Of a stretch of 64,000 nt of DNA, positions 22,727-33,080 are shown piece by piece. Positions within the stretch are counted from its first letter, which is position 1; each line of letters begins with the position of its first letter. The DNA lies in NCBI GenBank assembly GCA_016490735.1, contig JAEMWC010000188.1:202501-266500 (forward strand), in the 5' to 3' direction. The translations under genes were made by a program, and so were the position numbers. The DNA comes from Pachyseris speciosa. Taxonomy: Eukaryota > Cnidaria > Anthozoa > Scleractinia > Pachyseridae. The notes below the pieces were generated by a model. It made no database searches. It was not told where the DNA came from and saw nothing but the letters and a program-made list of their open reading frames with translations.

Positions 22727-22993
22727 AGGACAAATAACGAGTGCACACGGAGACGTTGGAGTGCCGTGGCCATTCTTCGCTTCGAGCAGTTCTTTTGCGA
22801 CAACGAAACACTGAAATATCAAACTTTTTCCATAACCCGTTGGAAGAACTGCAAAAACATCTCGATTAGAAAGTAAAGTTTTAACAGCAATAACTTGTTC
22901 CTATCGGAGTTTGAACTGCAAGCCCGAGACTAACTGGAACTTCTTCAAAACATCAGAAATACAATCATCCAACTCACTCAAATTGTCCGCCAT
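22590..22993 (-). pseudogene. RecQ-like helicase N-terminus, transposon-borne, in-frame stop
   Basis: Reading left from an ATG at 22993, the frame gives MADNLSELDD..., then FAVLPTGYGKSLIFQ (Walker A, motif I, residues about 45-59) and CALVICPLTSIIEDQM (motif Ia region). It continues with the SLGISCHRLQD stretch typical of RecQ-family superfamily-2 helicases. A TAG at 22901-22903 interrupts it at codon 31, and the protein is lost after about 22600, before the DExH box. It starts close to the right terminal repeat and points inward. Helicase-encoding TIR elements are known; which family this is cannot be settled here. Confidence 0.75.
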
Positions 22994-23272
22994 TTTGTCT
23001 GAGCCGAAAATAAATTACGCGCGCTCGGCTGTCTAACTTTGACAGGCGCTTGTCAGTTTTCTAATTTGCGGCATGTCTGTGGTGACAATTTTCACGCTTT
23101 ACAATGTCCCGGGGTTTCCGGGGTGGAAATGAAATTTTATGAGAGATGGTTGCAAGCTCTCCCTTTCTCTTCCCCGCCCCCCGCAGTCGCGTCTCCTCTC
23201 GCGTGCCTCTCGCGCGTGTACTTTTCACGATATCCCCAAATAGGAGAGCTTGCTCGCAGGCTAAGTAGGAGT

Positions 23273-24319
23273 TAAATATTAGGGTTAGGATTAGGAATTA
23301 GGTGAGGTTTTAGTATTAGCTAGGATATCGGCAGATTGTAGTGTCACTTGGCTTATAGAGAGCTTGTTAGCAAAGTGTGTTTTTGTCTCGCACTGAGGTC
23401 CTTCTAAATTCTAAGGAAAATCACCGAGGAACAGTCAAAAGTATCGACCAAATTGATCTCGATCGGAATTCGAGTAAAGATTTTAAAACTTTGACGTCTC
23501 TTACAGAAACTAGTTCTAAGTTATCGGCATAAGTCTGCATCTGCAATGTGAAAATTCTTAACTGTTTCTGTATCAGCGCGTGATTGTTTTGCTTTGAAGT
23601 AAAAAGCGAATCTGTTGTTTCAAACAATTCACACATTCTGACATGCTGCCTTCATCTAAGACTGCCGCCTTGACCATGGCATTATAATTCTCCTCAGCGG
23701 AGTTCAAAATGGTAAGCTGAAAATTGCTTAAACATGATAAAGAATTAAGTTAATTTTGTAATGGTTTTAAAAAATGTAACTTTCTAAGGCAAGGAAATTT
23801 ATGGTTTACTGTCAATACGGTAGTACAGAACTTGATAGTCATTAGGTAATGTTACTTTCTTACAACTATTAACACACAATTTCCAATTCTTTACTAAACA
23901 AGAGATTCTAATAAACAGTATGTTTGGAGCTGTACAATCTTATAAATCAAGGATAACGAAGTTAAGATACAAGTATAATGCAGAAGTCTTTAGGTCATGT
24001 TCCTATTTTAAAACGATGTCAAATGTCATATATAAAAGAATAATTGAACCAGTTTGTTTTTCCTTTTATTTCAAGCTTGAATCGTCACTTGCATAAAATA
24101 AGTGGGAGTTTTCCCTTCAAATTTCAGTCATTTTTGTTCACTACGCAATCTGGCGCTATAGGGCATATGCATGTTACGTCATCACCGCCGTGTTGGTGCA
24201 CCGTCAACAAAAGATTTCTCGTTTTGTTTAGTTTCTTTTCTTGTTTTACTACTTCTTTGTACTTGAATCGTGTGAATAAAGAGTTGTTGTTGTTGTTGAA
24301 CCGACCCAAATTAACAAAA
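23273..24319. other. No recognisable gene
   Basis: AT-rich sequence with no ORF, RNA or terminal-repeat signal that I can support. Confidence 0.3.
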
Positions 24320-24585
24320 TTACGCCTGTACGGATTCAGACGTCAAACTTAATTTGTCGTTCCACGGGCGTTCCTAATACAGTTCCAGTTCTGAGTAAAA
24401 CTGGTTAAATATATGCAATATAATAATTTATGCATTAGGTTCGGCCCATGAAAAGTTCAGCGTCTGAATCAAGTCGAACTTTCCGCCTCATCTAGGCGAA
24501 AAGAACGCCTGAAATAGCCGTTATATATTAATTGCCGTTCAGACGGCGAACTTTTCATGTACTTAATCGGGCTGGGCTGAACTGG
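24320..24585. mobile_element. Decayed Harbinger-like MITE relic
   Basis: Scattered matches to the 1360-type terminal repeat: TTCAGACGTCAAACTT at about 24338, ATTAGGTTCGGCCCATG at 24435, AAAAGTTCAGCGTCTGAA at 24450, and GCGAACTTTTCATGTAC at 24547. Orientation alternates, suggesting nested or rearranged copies. Confidence 0.45.
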
Positions 24586-25600
24586 GACTTCGGAATATGA
24601 GAAGTACGTTTTCTCCCAACTTTTTTGAGTCTGGTAAAAAATTTCATAAAACGGACTTGAACATTCGAATTCAATTTAGGTAGGTGATGCTCCGTTCCAG
24701 TAGACCATATTCGTGTTTATCTAACACGAAGTGGAGGCTCTGGGGAATACATTTACAATGAAACCCCCGTTTGCGCCTCTTGAGCCCGCTAGTTCTAGCT
24801 AATTACAGAGAATACGAATAAGATCTATTTTTTCATTTTTCACTTTTCAGATTGTCCAACCTTCGGAGTATGAAAAATCGGGAGAATTTTTCTAGAAAAA
24901 ACAATACTCGATTTTATGTTATTTCTTGCCGTTTTATTTTGTCAGGATATCAGAGTGAAGTATACTCTATTTTGTCTCCTTGTATAATGTAACTATTATG
25001 ACATTTGCACAAAAATATCAGAACGGATGTCAAAATATGGATTTTTCCTATCCAAGCGCTCTCTTGAAAACAGAACGTGCGCTTTTTCCGTTTTTCTTTC
25101 ACGCTTTTCTGCTGAAGTAAGGTTTCCGCCACTGCACTGCGTGGTTGTCCCTGTTTTAACCTCTGCGAAGTTTGTGTGGGGCGAGTGTCAATGCTCAGTT
25201 GTACTATACAACTCCACCCACAAAAAAGGTGCCCTCACTGCTCCAGATCCGCTTACCTAACCAGATTTCCAAAATCTGCTGTGTACGATATTCTGGGGTA
25301 GATAAAAGGCAGAGTAACTGCGGACAATCGCATGTTCGATGCAGTATGAATATTCGCCTCAAAATGACTGCCTCTCTCTGACTACTCCTTCATACCCCGT
25401 TCCCTTTCCGAGTTACACTACGTTCTCAGCGGCTACCCTGACCCTCAATAGAGAGCCTAACAATTTCTTTTGTCGCAGGCGAAGGTAGTAAGGTCAATAA
25501 AACTTTCTGTGAACTAATACATATGATGACAACACAAGCCCTTGTTCTAGCGCTTCTACCCGCTGTCAAATGTGTCGGTATTTTTTGTGTCATTCGAAGT
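24586..25600. other. No recognisable gene
   Basis: Short ORFs only; none shows a domain. Confidence 0.3.
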
Positions 25601-25607
25601 GCACTTA

Positions 25608-26019
25608 GGTGGCTAACACCGGTTTCTAGCACTTTACAACCCTGGAACATTATCACCAATCTTTATAAGTTGTTACCTTTATTGTGGTATTCAAAAAATG
25701 CCCAATCATTGGTGAACAAGTTATTGAAAGTTTTTCCACTCGATAGGTTACCATAGCAACGTCATAACCTGTTAGAAACTCTCCTAATATTAGCTTCAAG
25801 CAAAAAATAAACCGAAAACGAGCTCGGTGACCACTATTTTGAATTGTCGAAAAGTAATAATCGTGTCAAGATCCAACATTCTGCAAAGTTAAAAAAAAAT
25901 TAGGAGCGGATTCAGAGCCACGTTAAATTTTGGAAAATTTGAGATTCTCTAAATCCGCTCCTACAAAATGTTTTAACTTTGCAAAAAGTTGAATTTGATT
26001 ATGCTAATCATTTCCCGAC

Positions 26020-26080
<61 letters not shown>

Positions 26081-26317
26081 CAGTGGAAACCGAGCTAAGT
26101 TTTGAGTTGTTGCCAGTTAAAGAGGAATTAAGGGGTGTTTTTACTAGGTTAAAGTGTTGCTATGGTAACCTACTATGTCGATAAAAGTTTAATAACTTAT
26201 TCACCAATGATTGCGCGTTTCTTTGATACCATTATGAAGGTAATAAGGTATAAAGTTCGGTAGTAGTGATCCATCAAAACAAGTGCTAGAAAGTGCTGGA
26301 AACTAGTGTGAGCGACC
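25608..26317. mobile_element. Long foldback MITE, second member of the 8746 family
   Basis: Starts GGTGGCTAAC and ends GTGAGCGACC, with CTTA (25604-25607) and TTAA (26318-26321) flanks. Arms are more diverged than in 8746-9287, but share its landmarks in order: GATCCATCAAAA near the outer end, CCAATCATTGG, GGTTACCATAGCAAC, and a central TTTTGGAAAATTTGAG. An (AAT)n expansion (about 26021-26077) enlarges the right arm. Confidence 0.7.
26021..26077. repeat. (AAT)n microsatellite
   Basis: About 19 units inside the right arm of the foldback element. Confidence 0.95.
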
Positions 26318-26639
26318 TTAAATTGATGAAATTGCCCTTTTGGGGTGTGATCAGTGGTAATGGATTTCTATTAGTTTTAAAAGCCAGGTGCATTGGCTAA
26401 ATGATGGCTCGTTCCTCCTTCTCACCTCTGGTTTATCACAATTGCTTTGGAATGAACCCTCCTCCTAACTGTTAAGTGTTTAAATGGGGGTGAGGTATAG
26501 AGCATGACAAGATATGTCAAAGAATGTACAAAACGTCTGTTGAGTTCACGGTAGTTCAACAGGACAAAATGGGTGGAAACCAAAAGAGAAAAAAGTCAAG
26601 GTGCTATCATAGAACTAATTTCTATAATTTTAGGAATTA

Positions 26640-27090
26640 TTACTAGAAATTGCAACTTTCTTACATACCTCCCTGCCGAACTAATATTCAAAACTTCTCA
26701 ATTCGGTTTCAAGGACCTAAGTTTTTCAACTCGTTAAGTCATGAAATTCAAAACAGTGAAAGCATCCGTTTGTTTGGGAAAAGACTTAAAAAATTCCTTC
26801 TTTCTTAGGCAAATGTACTCATTGTTGAACTACATACTTCTTTTCTCTTCTTTACAAAATAATACATTTCATATTTCATGCTGTCCCCGTAATTGATGTA
26901 TGATGTACCCTATATTGTCAGGAAGCCTATAGTTCATAAGCCCCCGGCTTCTATATAGGCTTTCTAGTCATTACCACCTTAAACAATTGTAGTCTATCGT
27001 CTTAAGTTTAAGTTATTATAAATTTCTGTTGTTTCGTATTTTTTATGTGGTTAATGGCAAATAAAATGGAAATGGAATTAAATAAATCAT
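26640..27090 (+). pseudogene. LINE 3' end relic
   Basis: Around 26695-26805 a frame reads FSIRFQGPKFFNSLSHEIQ, then ESIRLFGKRLKKFLLS and a stop. This matches the C-terminus of CR1/L2-like LINE proteins (RxxGPKxxNSLP-type, then FKxxLKxxLL). A 3' UTR-like AT-rich tail ends with AATAAAATGGAAATGG near 27060. Upstream RT is absent. Confidence 0.5.
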
Positions 27091-27835
27091 GAATAGAAGT
27101 ACTTTTTGTAGGCTATCTCTAGCCAAGGTGTAGTGCTCTTCAAGACATAATGCTCAGTGTTTAAGGGGTATGCTTGACTGGTAAATAAACATTTGTTGCA
27201 TAAAGGAAATGTGCATTACAGTTTTCGAAAGGCCTGGAGAGCAAATGAGGACCCTCACTACTCTCAAGACCAATCACTCCAGCTAACTGCATGCCGGCCC
27301 CATCTCTGAGCTCGAGTATTTCTTCTGTCAAAATCCAATATGGGGCACACAGGGAAAACCGTGGGGACAAGGTTGATTATCTTCCTGTGCAGTTCATTTT
27401 ACAGTGTAAGAACTACATTCACGGACAATCCATGTTCATCTGGGCCCAGTTGTTTGAAATCCGATTAACCTAATTCAGGATTAGTGTAAACTTTGGTTGC
27501 AGTTTTTAACTCTAGGATGGAAGTGTCTTTTTTCTGCTTTTCAGTATTGTCATCCTCTAATAAAAATTTTGCACAATATCAACACTGAACTACGTTTGTG
27601 GATCTGTAGAGAAATAAACTCCTTGGGTTAATATGCTTTTGAACAACCAGGGCCCTGATCTTACTTTGCGAGAGAATTAGAAAGTATTTTACAAAGTTTA
27701 TAGTACACACAACAAAATTACCAAATGCTGATTGATCGAGAGCGGTACAATTAATCCCTAATCACACTCCGTAGGAGTACCTATCACGTTTCCATGGCAA
27801 CTGCATGTGAGCACAGCCAAACGTGAAAACCTTTC
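27091..27835. other. No recognisable gene
   Basis: Only overlapping 60-69 codon ORFs on both strands with no motif. Confidence 0.3.
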
Positions 27836-28028
27836 AACCTTTTGATGAGTGAAAAAGGGCAAATAGATACAAGGGAAATTTGCTAATCTCTGGAATTAGT
27901 TTTTGGTGCAATTTCGTGGAATACGCGATAAATTACAAATTGCATTTTGATGAGTAAAACGGGACGAAAAGACAAGCCGAATTTGCGCATCTCTGGAATT
28001 AGTTTTTGGTGCAATTTCGTGGATTACC
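27836..28028. repeat. Tandem duplication of about 115 bp
   Basis: TTTTGATGAGT...ATCTCTGGAATTAG...TTTTTGGTGCAATTTCGTGGA appears twice (about 27838-27926 and 27949-28025). The second copy is cut by the element starting at about 28030. Its continuation (GATATGCAATAAATTGCAT) resumes at 30332, which supports the element's boundaries. Confidence 0.65.
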
Positions 28029-28059
28029 GTAAAAGCTCTATTTAGTCCCTCGGGGGCTT

Positions 28060-28445
28060 ATTTAATTTCAGGTCTCATTAACGGGGGGCTTATTAGAGAG
28101 GGGGACTTAATAGAGAGGGGGGGGGGAATTATTTCTAATCTTAAACACTCTGTTTTCGTCTTGAAATAGTTTTGGTTCAAAACTCAAACAGCGACAGTGA
28201 AATTTTATTATCTAGTAAAGAGCAGCCAACAGTATTACGTGTTTGAGTGTATATTTGCTTAAAACAAACCAACTGGGCCACATGAAGGTGATTTCGAAAG
28301 AGGAAATATGGGGGACTAATTACAAAATTTCATGTCCCAAAAGGGGGAGGGGGGCTTATTAGAGAAGGGGGGGGGGTCTTAATACAAAAACCGACTTCCA
28401 AACAGGGGGTTTATTAGAGAGGGGGGTTAATAGAGACGGGGGTGT
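28060..28445. repeat. G-rich TTATTAGAGAGGGG repeats
   Basis: The phrase GGGGGCTTATTAGAGAGGGG and variants (TTAATAGAGA) recur at 28085-28128 and 28340-28445 with G-runs of up to nine. Possible quadruplex-forming DNA. Confidence 0.6.
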
Positions 28446-28595
28446 CTTAGCAAATTTGGACCCCCAGATTTGGACCCCTCGGTCCAAATCCGCTAGCGGA
28501 TTTGGACTCCCCGGTCCAAATCCGCTAGCGAATATGGACCCCCGGGGGACCAAATCCGTTAGTGGATTTGGAACCCCTTTGCGGATTTCGACCTC
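28445..28595. repeat. Palindromic minisatellite, CCAAATCCGCTAGCGGATTTGG
   Basis: At least four units of GGTCCAAATCCGCTAGCGG or its complement are separated by CCCC/GGGG blocks. Three diverged units of the same palindrome recur at 30222-30305, near the other end of the enclosing element. Confidence 0.75.
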
Positions 28596-29127
28596 CCATT
28601 ACAACTTACTTAGCTGTTATTCGCATATCGCGAATCGAGAAAATTGATCGTTAGCATAAAGCACAGAGAACTGTAAAAGTTGTTGAAAGCATTCGCTGCG
28701 GCCTTTCATGAAGTAGATGCAATTTTAAAATCTTGTTTTCTTTCATTCGCGTTATTATTTTTCCAGGATGCTGAATTTGTATAGTTTGAATGGGCGGCGC
28801 TTTTGCCTTTAACAAAGGAGGTGCTACTCTTTAAATTAACACTTCTTGGTTGGAAAACGCATTTGTCTTCCCTGCATAAAAGTTTACTTCACTGCACGTC
28901 GACTTCACAGGATTTTTTTTCGTCGGAACTGTAAGAAGTGTAGTCTAAGACTTCAAGTTTTCAAGAATTAGAGTTTTTCAAGAATGCAAGTCTTAGAAAT
29001 TTGTTTCTGTTAACTTATTTATTATCATAAAATTACAGCAAATTTGGTCATGTAAATATAGCTTTTTTAAAACTCGCCTTAATTCAGTTATAGTAGAAAG
29101 TATTGTAAGTTATTGGTAAGAAATGAA

Positions 29128-29173
<46 letters not shown>

Positions 29174-29184
29174 GGAGTGAAACA

Positions 29185-29205
29185 CGAAAATTTGGTTTAT
29201 CAACG

Positions 29206-29236
<31 letters not shown>

Positions 29237-29449
29237 GGATTCGATTAGCTGACGTTTCGAGCGTTAGCCCTTCGTCGGAGCGAATCGAGGAATTGTGGGT
29301 TGTGTATGGTTTATATACAGAAAATGGAGCTACGCTATTGGTGGTAACATGGTAACGTGAAAAACAGGAATAAATTAATTGAATGAAAAGCGCCCGTTGA
29401 TACCGTGGGGATTAATAGTGCCAATTTGAAAGATCAGTTTTTGCTCGAG
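29185..29449 (-). mobile_element. Penelope 3' end, left inverted arm
   Basis: 265 bp near-perfectly inverted relative to 29756-30019. It contains the end of the GIY-YIG ORF, an untranslated tail and the hammerhead-like motif. Confidence 0.85.
29238..29286 (-). ncRNA. Hammerhead-ribozyme-like motif in Penelope end (left)
   Basis: The complement contains CCGACGAAGGGC-TAAC-GCTC-GAAAC-GTC between partly complementary flanks (GATTCG..CGAATC). This follows the order stem I, CUGANGA-like core, stem II, GAAA, cleavage-site GUC. Penelope-like elements are known to carry hammerhead motifs. Here the invariant U4 of the core is C, and one extra A precedes stem II, so activity is doubtful. Confidence 0.45.
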
Positions 29450-29800
29450 ATTTTTACGGCTTTCCGTTGTACCTTGATGTAGGGAAAGGCCGGAGGTCGA
29501 CATGTGTTGTTTGGAATGGTTAGGGAGATTAAAATGCCGAGCGACAGGTTTGGATGCGTCTTTGTCATCTTTCTCAACATCACGAAGATGTTCTCGGAAT
29601 CGGTCACCTAGTCGTCTTCCTGTTTCGCCGATGTATAACTTTTTGCATAATGTGCAGGTTATGCAATAGATAACATTTGCGGAGGTACACGTGAAACGAT
29701 CAGTGATCTTAACAGATCGCTTATCGGGCCCTAAGCGATCTGTTAAGATCACTTTCTCGAGCAAAAACTGATCTTTCAAATTGGCACTATTAATCCCCAC
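29375..29800 (-). pseudogene. Penelope-like GIY-YIG endonuclease fragment
   Basis: A 141-codon frame contains ANVIYCITCTLCKKLYIGET, then GRRLGDRFREHLRDV, KPVARHFNLPNHS and GTINPHGINGRFSFN. This is the URI/GIY-YIG nuclease domain that ends Penelope-like reverse transcriptases, including the CxxC pair before the LYIGET box and the terminal N-rich motif. The reverse transcriptase upstream is absent: the frame begins inside the opposing copy's arm. It is therefore a 5'-truncated element, not a host nuclease. Confidence 0.85.
29702..29753. repeat. Perfect 22-bp inverted repeat
   Basis: AGTGATCTTAACAGATCGCT(TA) and its exact complement are separated by 8 bp (TCGGGCCC). It lies at the junction of the two opposed Penelope copies. 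Confidence 0.92.
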
Positions 29801-29967
29801 GGTATCAACGAGCGTTTTTCATTCAATTAATTTATTCCTGTTTTTCACGTTACCATGTTACCACCAATAGCGTAGCTCCATTTTCTGTATATAAACCATA
29901 CACAACCCACAATTCCTCGATTCGCTCCGAAGAAGGGCTAACGCTCGAAACGTCAGCTAATCGAATC

Positions 29968-29998
<31 letters not shown>

Positions 29999-30019
29999 CG
30001 TTGATAAACCAAATTTTCG
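29756..30019 (+). mobile_element. Penelope 3' end, right inverted arm
   Basis: Plus-strand copy of only the last 264 bp of the same element, starting inside the codons for the C-terminal LEQKLIFQ stretch. With the left copy it forms a head-to-head pair, an arrangement common for Penelope insertions. Confidence 0.8.
29919..29966 (+). ncRNA. Hammerhead-ribozyme-like motif in Penelope end (right)
   Basis: Same organisation as the left motif, with core CCGAAGA, stem II GGGC-TAAC-GCTC, then GAAAC-GTC-AGC. U4 is again C, so both copies share this change. Confidence 0.45.
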
Positions 30020-30330
30020 TTTTTTATTGGTAAGAAAGTTTGGTTTTCAGAATTTATAGATACAAACTAGCGTTGTAGGTTCTTTATTTACACTAAGTAT
30101 TAAAGATTATTTGAAAAGAAAAAGCTGCCTCAATATTTTATTTGTTTTTTTTAACAACTCCAAAAACAATTTGCAAAGGAATTTTATTACCTTTCTCAAT
30201 AGAACGTTTGTTTTCACGAAAGGGGATCCAAATCCGCTAGCGGATCTGGACCGGGGAGTCCAAATCCACTAGCGGATCTTGACCAGGGGGGTCCAAATCC
30301 GCTGTGACAGGGGGCTTAATAGAGCTTTTA

Positions 30331-30958
30331 TGATATGCAATAAATTGCATATTGCAGGACCACATACAATTCATAGTTTTGTTGAGAAAACTCTGAATAA
30401 AAAATACCTTATTGTACAATTAGTGACTAACAAGTATTTGTGATTTTGAAAGTTCTCAAAATTCCACTTGCCTAACGCACGTCATTGGCTTCCCCGTGGG
30501 GTCGACCCCCGGGCCTACCAGGGAAATATGTGGGGGAATACAAAGAGATGGATGGGATTCTTTGCCCGAGGGTTGGTGAAAATCTTGACATCGTTTTACA
30601 ATAAAAGATTGGGGGGCCGGGGAATTCACAAGTTTTAAAAGGATGTCATGGGGATTTTCAGCAGAGAGATTCTTGAGAGATTCCCCGACCCCCTGGGGAA
30701 ATTCCTCAAGTTTGCTTGACTGATTTTACAATCCCCCTGGTTAGCCCAGGGGTCGACCCCATTGGGAAGCCGATGACATGTGCAAATAGACTCAATTTTG
30801 AGTACTTTCAAAATCACTTTTACCTATTAATCACAAATTACACTCAAGGTCATACAATTTCCCATACTAATCCTTTTATAGCAAAGGTTGCCTCTATGCA
30901 CACATCTGCCTCTTACCTTCCTGTATAAGAAAACATGTTGCAAAACAAGGATGCACGC
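30331..30958. other. No recognisable gene
   Basis: Contains a loose inverted pair around GGGGTCGACCCC (30497-30512 and 30752-30760), with GAAGCC..ATGTCATCGGC-type flanks, probably a MITE relic. No ORF of interest. Confidence 0.35.
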
Positions 30959-31055
30959 TTAAGCCTGGTTTTCACCAGCGACAAGTGCAAGCATAAGTGC
31001 ATACAGTGAAATAAGCGCTCTTGTGCTTGCATCACTAGTGAAAACCAGGCTTTAA
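30959..31055. mobile_element. Short foldback MITE (AAGCCTGGTTTTCAC ends)
   Basis: About 97 bp with inverted ends AGCCTGGTTTTCACCAG and CTAGTGAAAACCAGGCT, followed inward by a GTGCAAGCATAAG palindrome. Flanks read TTA or TTAA on both sides, so target length is ambiguous (3 or 4 bp). Confidence 0.7.
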
Positions 31056-31723
31056 TGAGCAAGTAACCAACAATAATAGAAATAAATATTTTGGAAAAAA
31101 AGCATTGCTCAAACTTTGAAATGCTCCTAGACGTTATTATAGCAAAAAATATGAACTTAATTTTCACCACATTGACATGAACATCTGCTTTATATTAGAC
31201 CTTGTTTCCCTCTTTAGAGGTGTAGTTGGGTTAAAATATCTGGACTTGTGAGTACCACATAGGCCTTTGAGGTCCTAAATTTATATCAAACAGGACCTAC
31301 AAAAATTAGTATCTAAAAAGCTACAAGGAAAAATAATACCATACTTATAAACATACTTCCCTTCTAGATTTCATTGCATTGTACAACTTAAGTGCTCATG
31401 GAAAAAAAGTACAAAAGAATAACTCATTTTTTGTCATTTGCAACTTTTCCTGACTGCTTTCACAGGTCTGACAGCAAACGTTAGTTTATCAAATATGATT
31501 TGCCAGCTTTCAGATTTACAGTACCCAACACAAATGTTTGCAAACAAACTACACTGAATCTGGCTATGATAACTGCTCCGTAGGAATAGCTGGGCAGGTA
31601 AAAACAAATGTTCAGGATGAACAAAAATAAAGAATTTGTTCTCCCTAGTAGATGTGTGATACTTAAATCAATACAAAATTTCAAAAACATGAATAAATAA
31701 AATAAAATAAGAAAATTGAGAAA
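31056..31723. other. No recognisable gene
   Basis: AT-rich; only ORFs under 90 codons. Confidence 0.3.
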
Positions 31724-32065
31724 AAAGTGTTATCTTGTGAAAAACCACAAATGTTTCGGGCATAGCCCTTCTTCACTGTGAAAACCGTTAAATGTTTGTG
31801 ACTGTTGAATTGAAAGAAACGTTACTAAGAGTTAAGCGCATGGAAACTGGATGTGCATGCCAATTATTAGAAATGGAAAACATTTAGGCCCTCTGGTTGC
31901 ATAGTGACAAGCCTGAAAATGAGTTCCATTTCCAATTGTTCTTGCGTGCTTAGGTATTAGTAACATTTTTTTTCGATTTAAAAGTTGCACAAACATTTAA
32001 TGGTTTTTACACTGAAGAAAGGCCTATGCCTGAAACATTTGTGCTTTTTCACAAGATAACACTGA
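31724..32065. mobile_element. Inverted pair of Penelope-like ends with hammerhead-like cores
   Basis: Arms at about 31724-31800 and 31986-32065 are imperfect complements. The right arm on the plus strand reads CACTGAAGAAAGGC-CTAT-GCCT-GAAACATTTGTG. That is a full CUGAAGA core, a short stem II and GAAA, as in the hammerheads of Penelope elements. The left arm (minus strand) has the same layout with C3 changed to G. No nuclease ORF lies between them. Confidence 0.5.
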
Positions 32066-32691
32066 CATTTTTTTTTCTCATTTTTAACTTTTTTTTTTTG
32101 AAATTTTGTATAGGTAAAATTGCAATACTGTTCTATAGTGGTACTGCACTGAACTACATAATTATGCTTTTTCATGTATGTAGTCCTCTAGTCTAATAGA
32201 GACAACACTGTACTGTAGTTCAAATCTTGAACAAGTTTAAGAGCCAATTGAAAACACTAAACAACCTTTTGACTAGACTTTATCGTCTTTCACATCTGTA
32301 CGTGAGCAGGTTATCTTTAAACATGGCAGGTTTGCTCATCAAACAATTTAAGTGGCACATAGTTAGACAGTCTTTCACAACCTAATCTAATCAGTTGTGA
32401 ATAATTCATTCACTTTCTTCAACAAGATATGCTATAATTGAGCCTTTCAGAGATTTACATTGAATTATGTAAGGTATGCTTCAATGTAGTTTCACCAACA
32501 CAACAGTAACAAAAAACTTATAAAAGTTTCTCAAATGGGCCCTCAAACTTTAATTTCTGATGATCAGTTTTGCCATGTTGCAAAGTTCTATCTCCTCTTA
32601 ATGCCAATATTTAGAGACAACCCAAGGTATTTAATCTAGGAAATAACATTAACCACTGGATAGCATTGTTTTCAGCAAGAGATTGGTGTGT

Positions 32692-32863
32692 TACTGTTAC
32701 AGGTTAAATTTGATGTCAGGTTACCAGTATTTGTTATTTAACCTAGGTCAAAATGAAATTCCTTGACTTCTCATGAATAATTAGGGTTCGTAGACAAAGG
32801 AATTTCATTTTGACTAGCTGAAAACAAAAATAACCTGTAATCAAATTAAACCTGTAACAGTAC
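32692..32863. mobile_element. Short foldback MITE
   Basis: Inverted ends TACTGTTACAGGTT and AACCTGTAACAGTA are followed inward by further matching blocks (TCAAAATGAAATTCCTT and its complement). About 172 bp, no ORF. It lies roughly 220 bp past the RNF26-like stop codon, beyond its likely poly(A) signal. Confidence 0.75.
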
Positions 32864-32944
32864 CACTATGGGCATTGTCACCTCAGAATTGTCCTACATT
32901 TTACACACAAAATGCTTCTACTTTTATGACAGGAATGAAAAGTT

Positions 32945-32950
32945 TTTATT
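32945..32950 (-). terminator. Poly(A) signal AATAAA for the RNF26-like gene
   Basis: TTTATT on the plus strand gives AATAAA on the minus strand, 131-136 bp after the stop codon at 33081. It is the first canonical hexamer downstream. Confidence 0.6.
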
Positions 32951-33080
32951 GAAGATGGCCATCCAGTGGTTTGGTGTATACCCGGCATAAAAATATTTAT
33001 CAAGTGTTTGCAGGAAGTGGTAGATATTTAATCAAACATTTGCCACTATCCAACTTCACTTCTGTGAAATGTTAACTGCT

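Larger units (their letters stand above)
21773..23263. mobile_element. TIR transposon with 9-bp target duplication, internal-deletion derivative
   Basis: The 29-bp terminal inverted repeats are perfect (start TAGCCTGCGAGCAAGCTCTC). A second inner inverted pair (GGAGAGCTTGCAACCATC) lies at about 21861-21880 and 23146-23165. The 9-bp AGTAGGAGT is duplicated at 21764-21772 and 23264-23272. Inside, a zinc-finger ORF runs inward from the left and a RecQ-like helicase start runs inward from the right. The two meet near 22590, as if the middle of a larger two-gene element had been deleted. Nine-bp duplications are known for Mutator-like elements; I saw no Mutator transposase, so the superfamily is open. 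Confidence 0.85.
28030..30330. mobile_element. Composite TIR element with Penelope inside
   Basis: Imperfect ends TAAAAGCTCTATTTAG and CTTAATAGAGCTTTTA bound 2.3 kb. G-rich GGGGGCTTATTAGAG repeats (28060-28445) lie inside the left end and palindromic CCGCTAGCGG units lie near both ends. A head-to-head Penelope pair (29185-30019) occupies the middle. No transposase is seen. The interrupted host repeat at 27949/30332 gives independent evidence of insertion. Confidence 0.55.
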
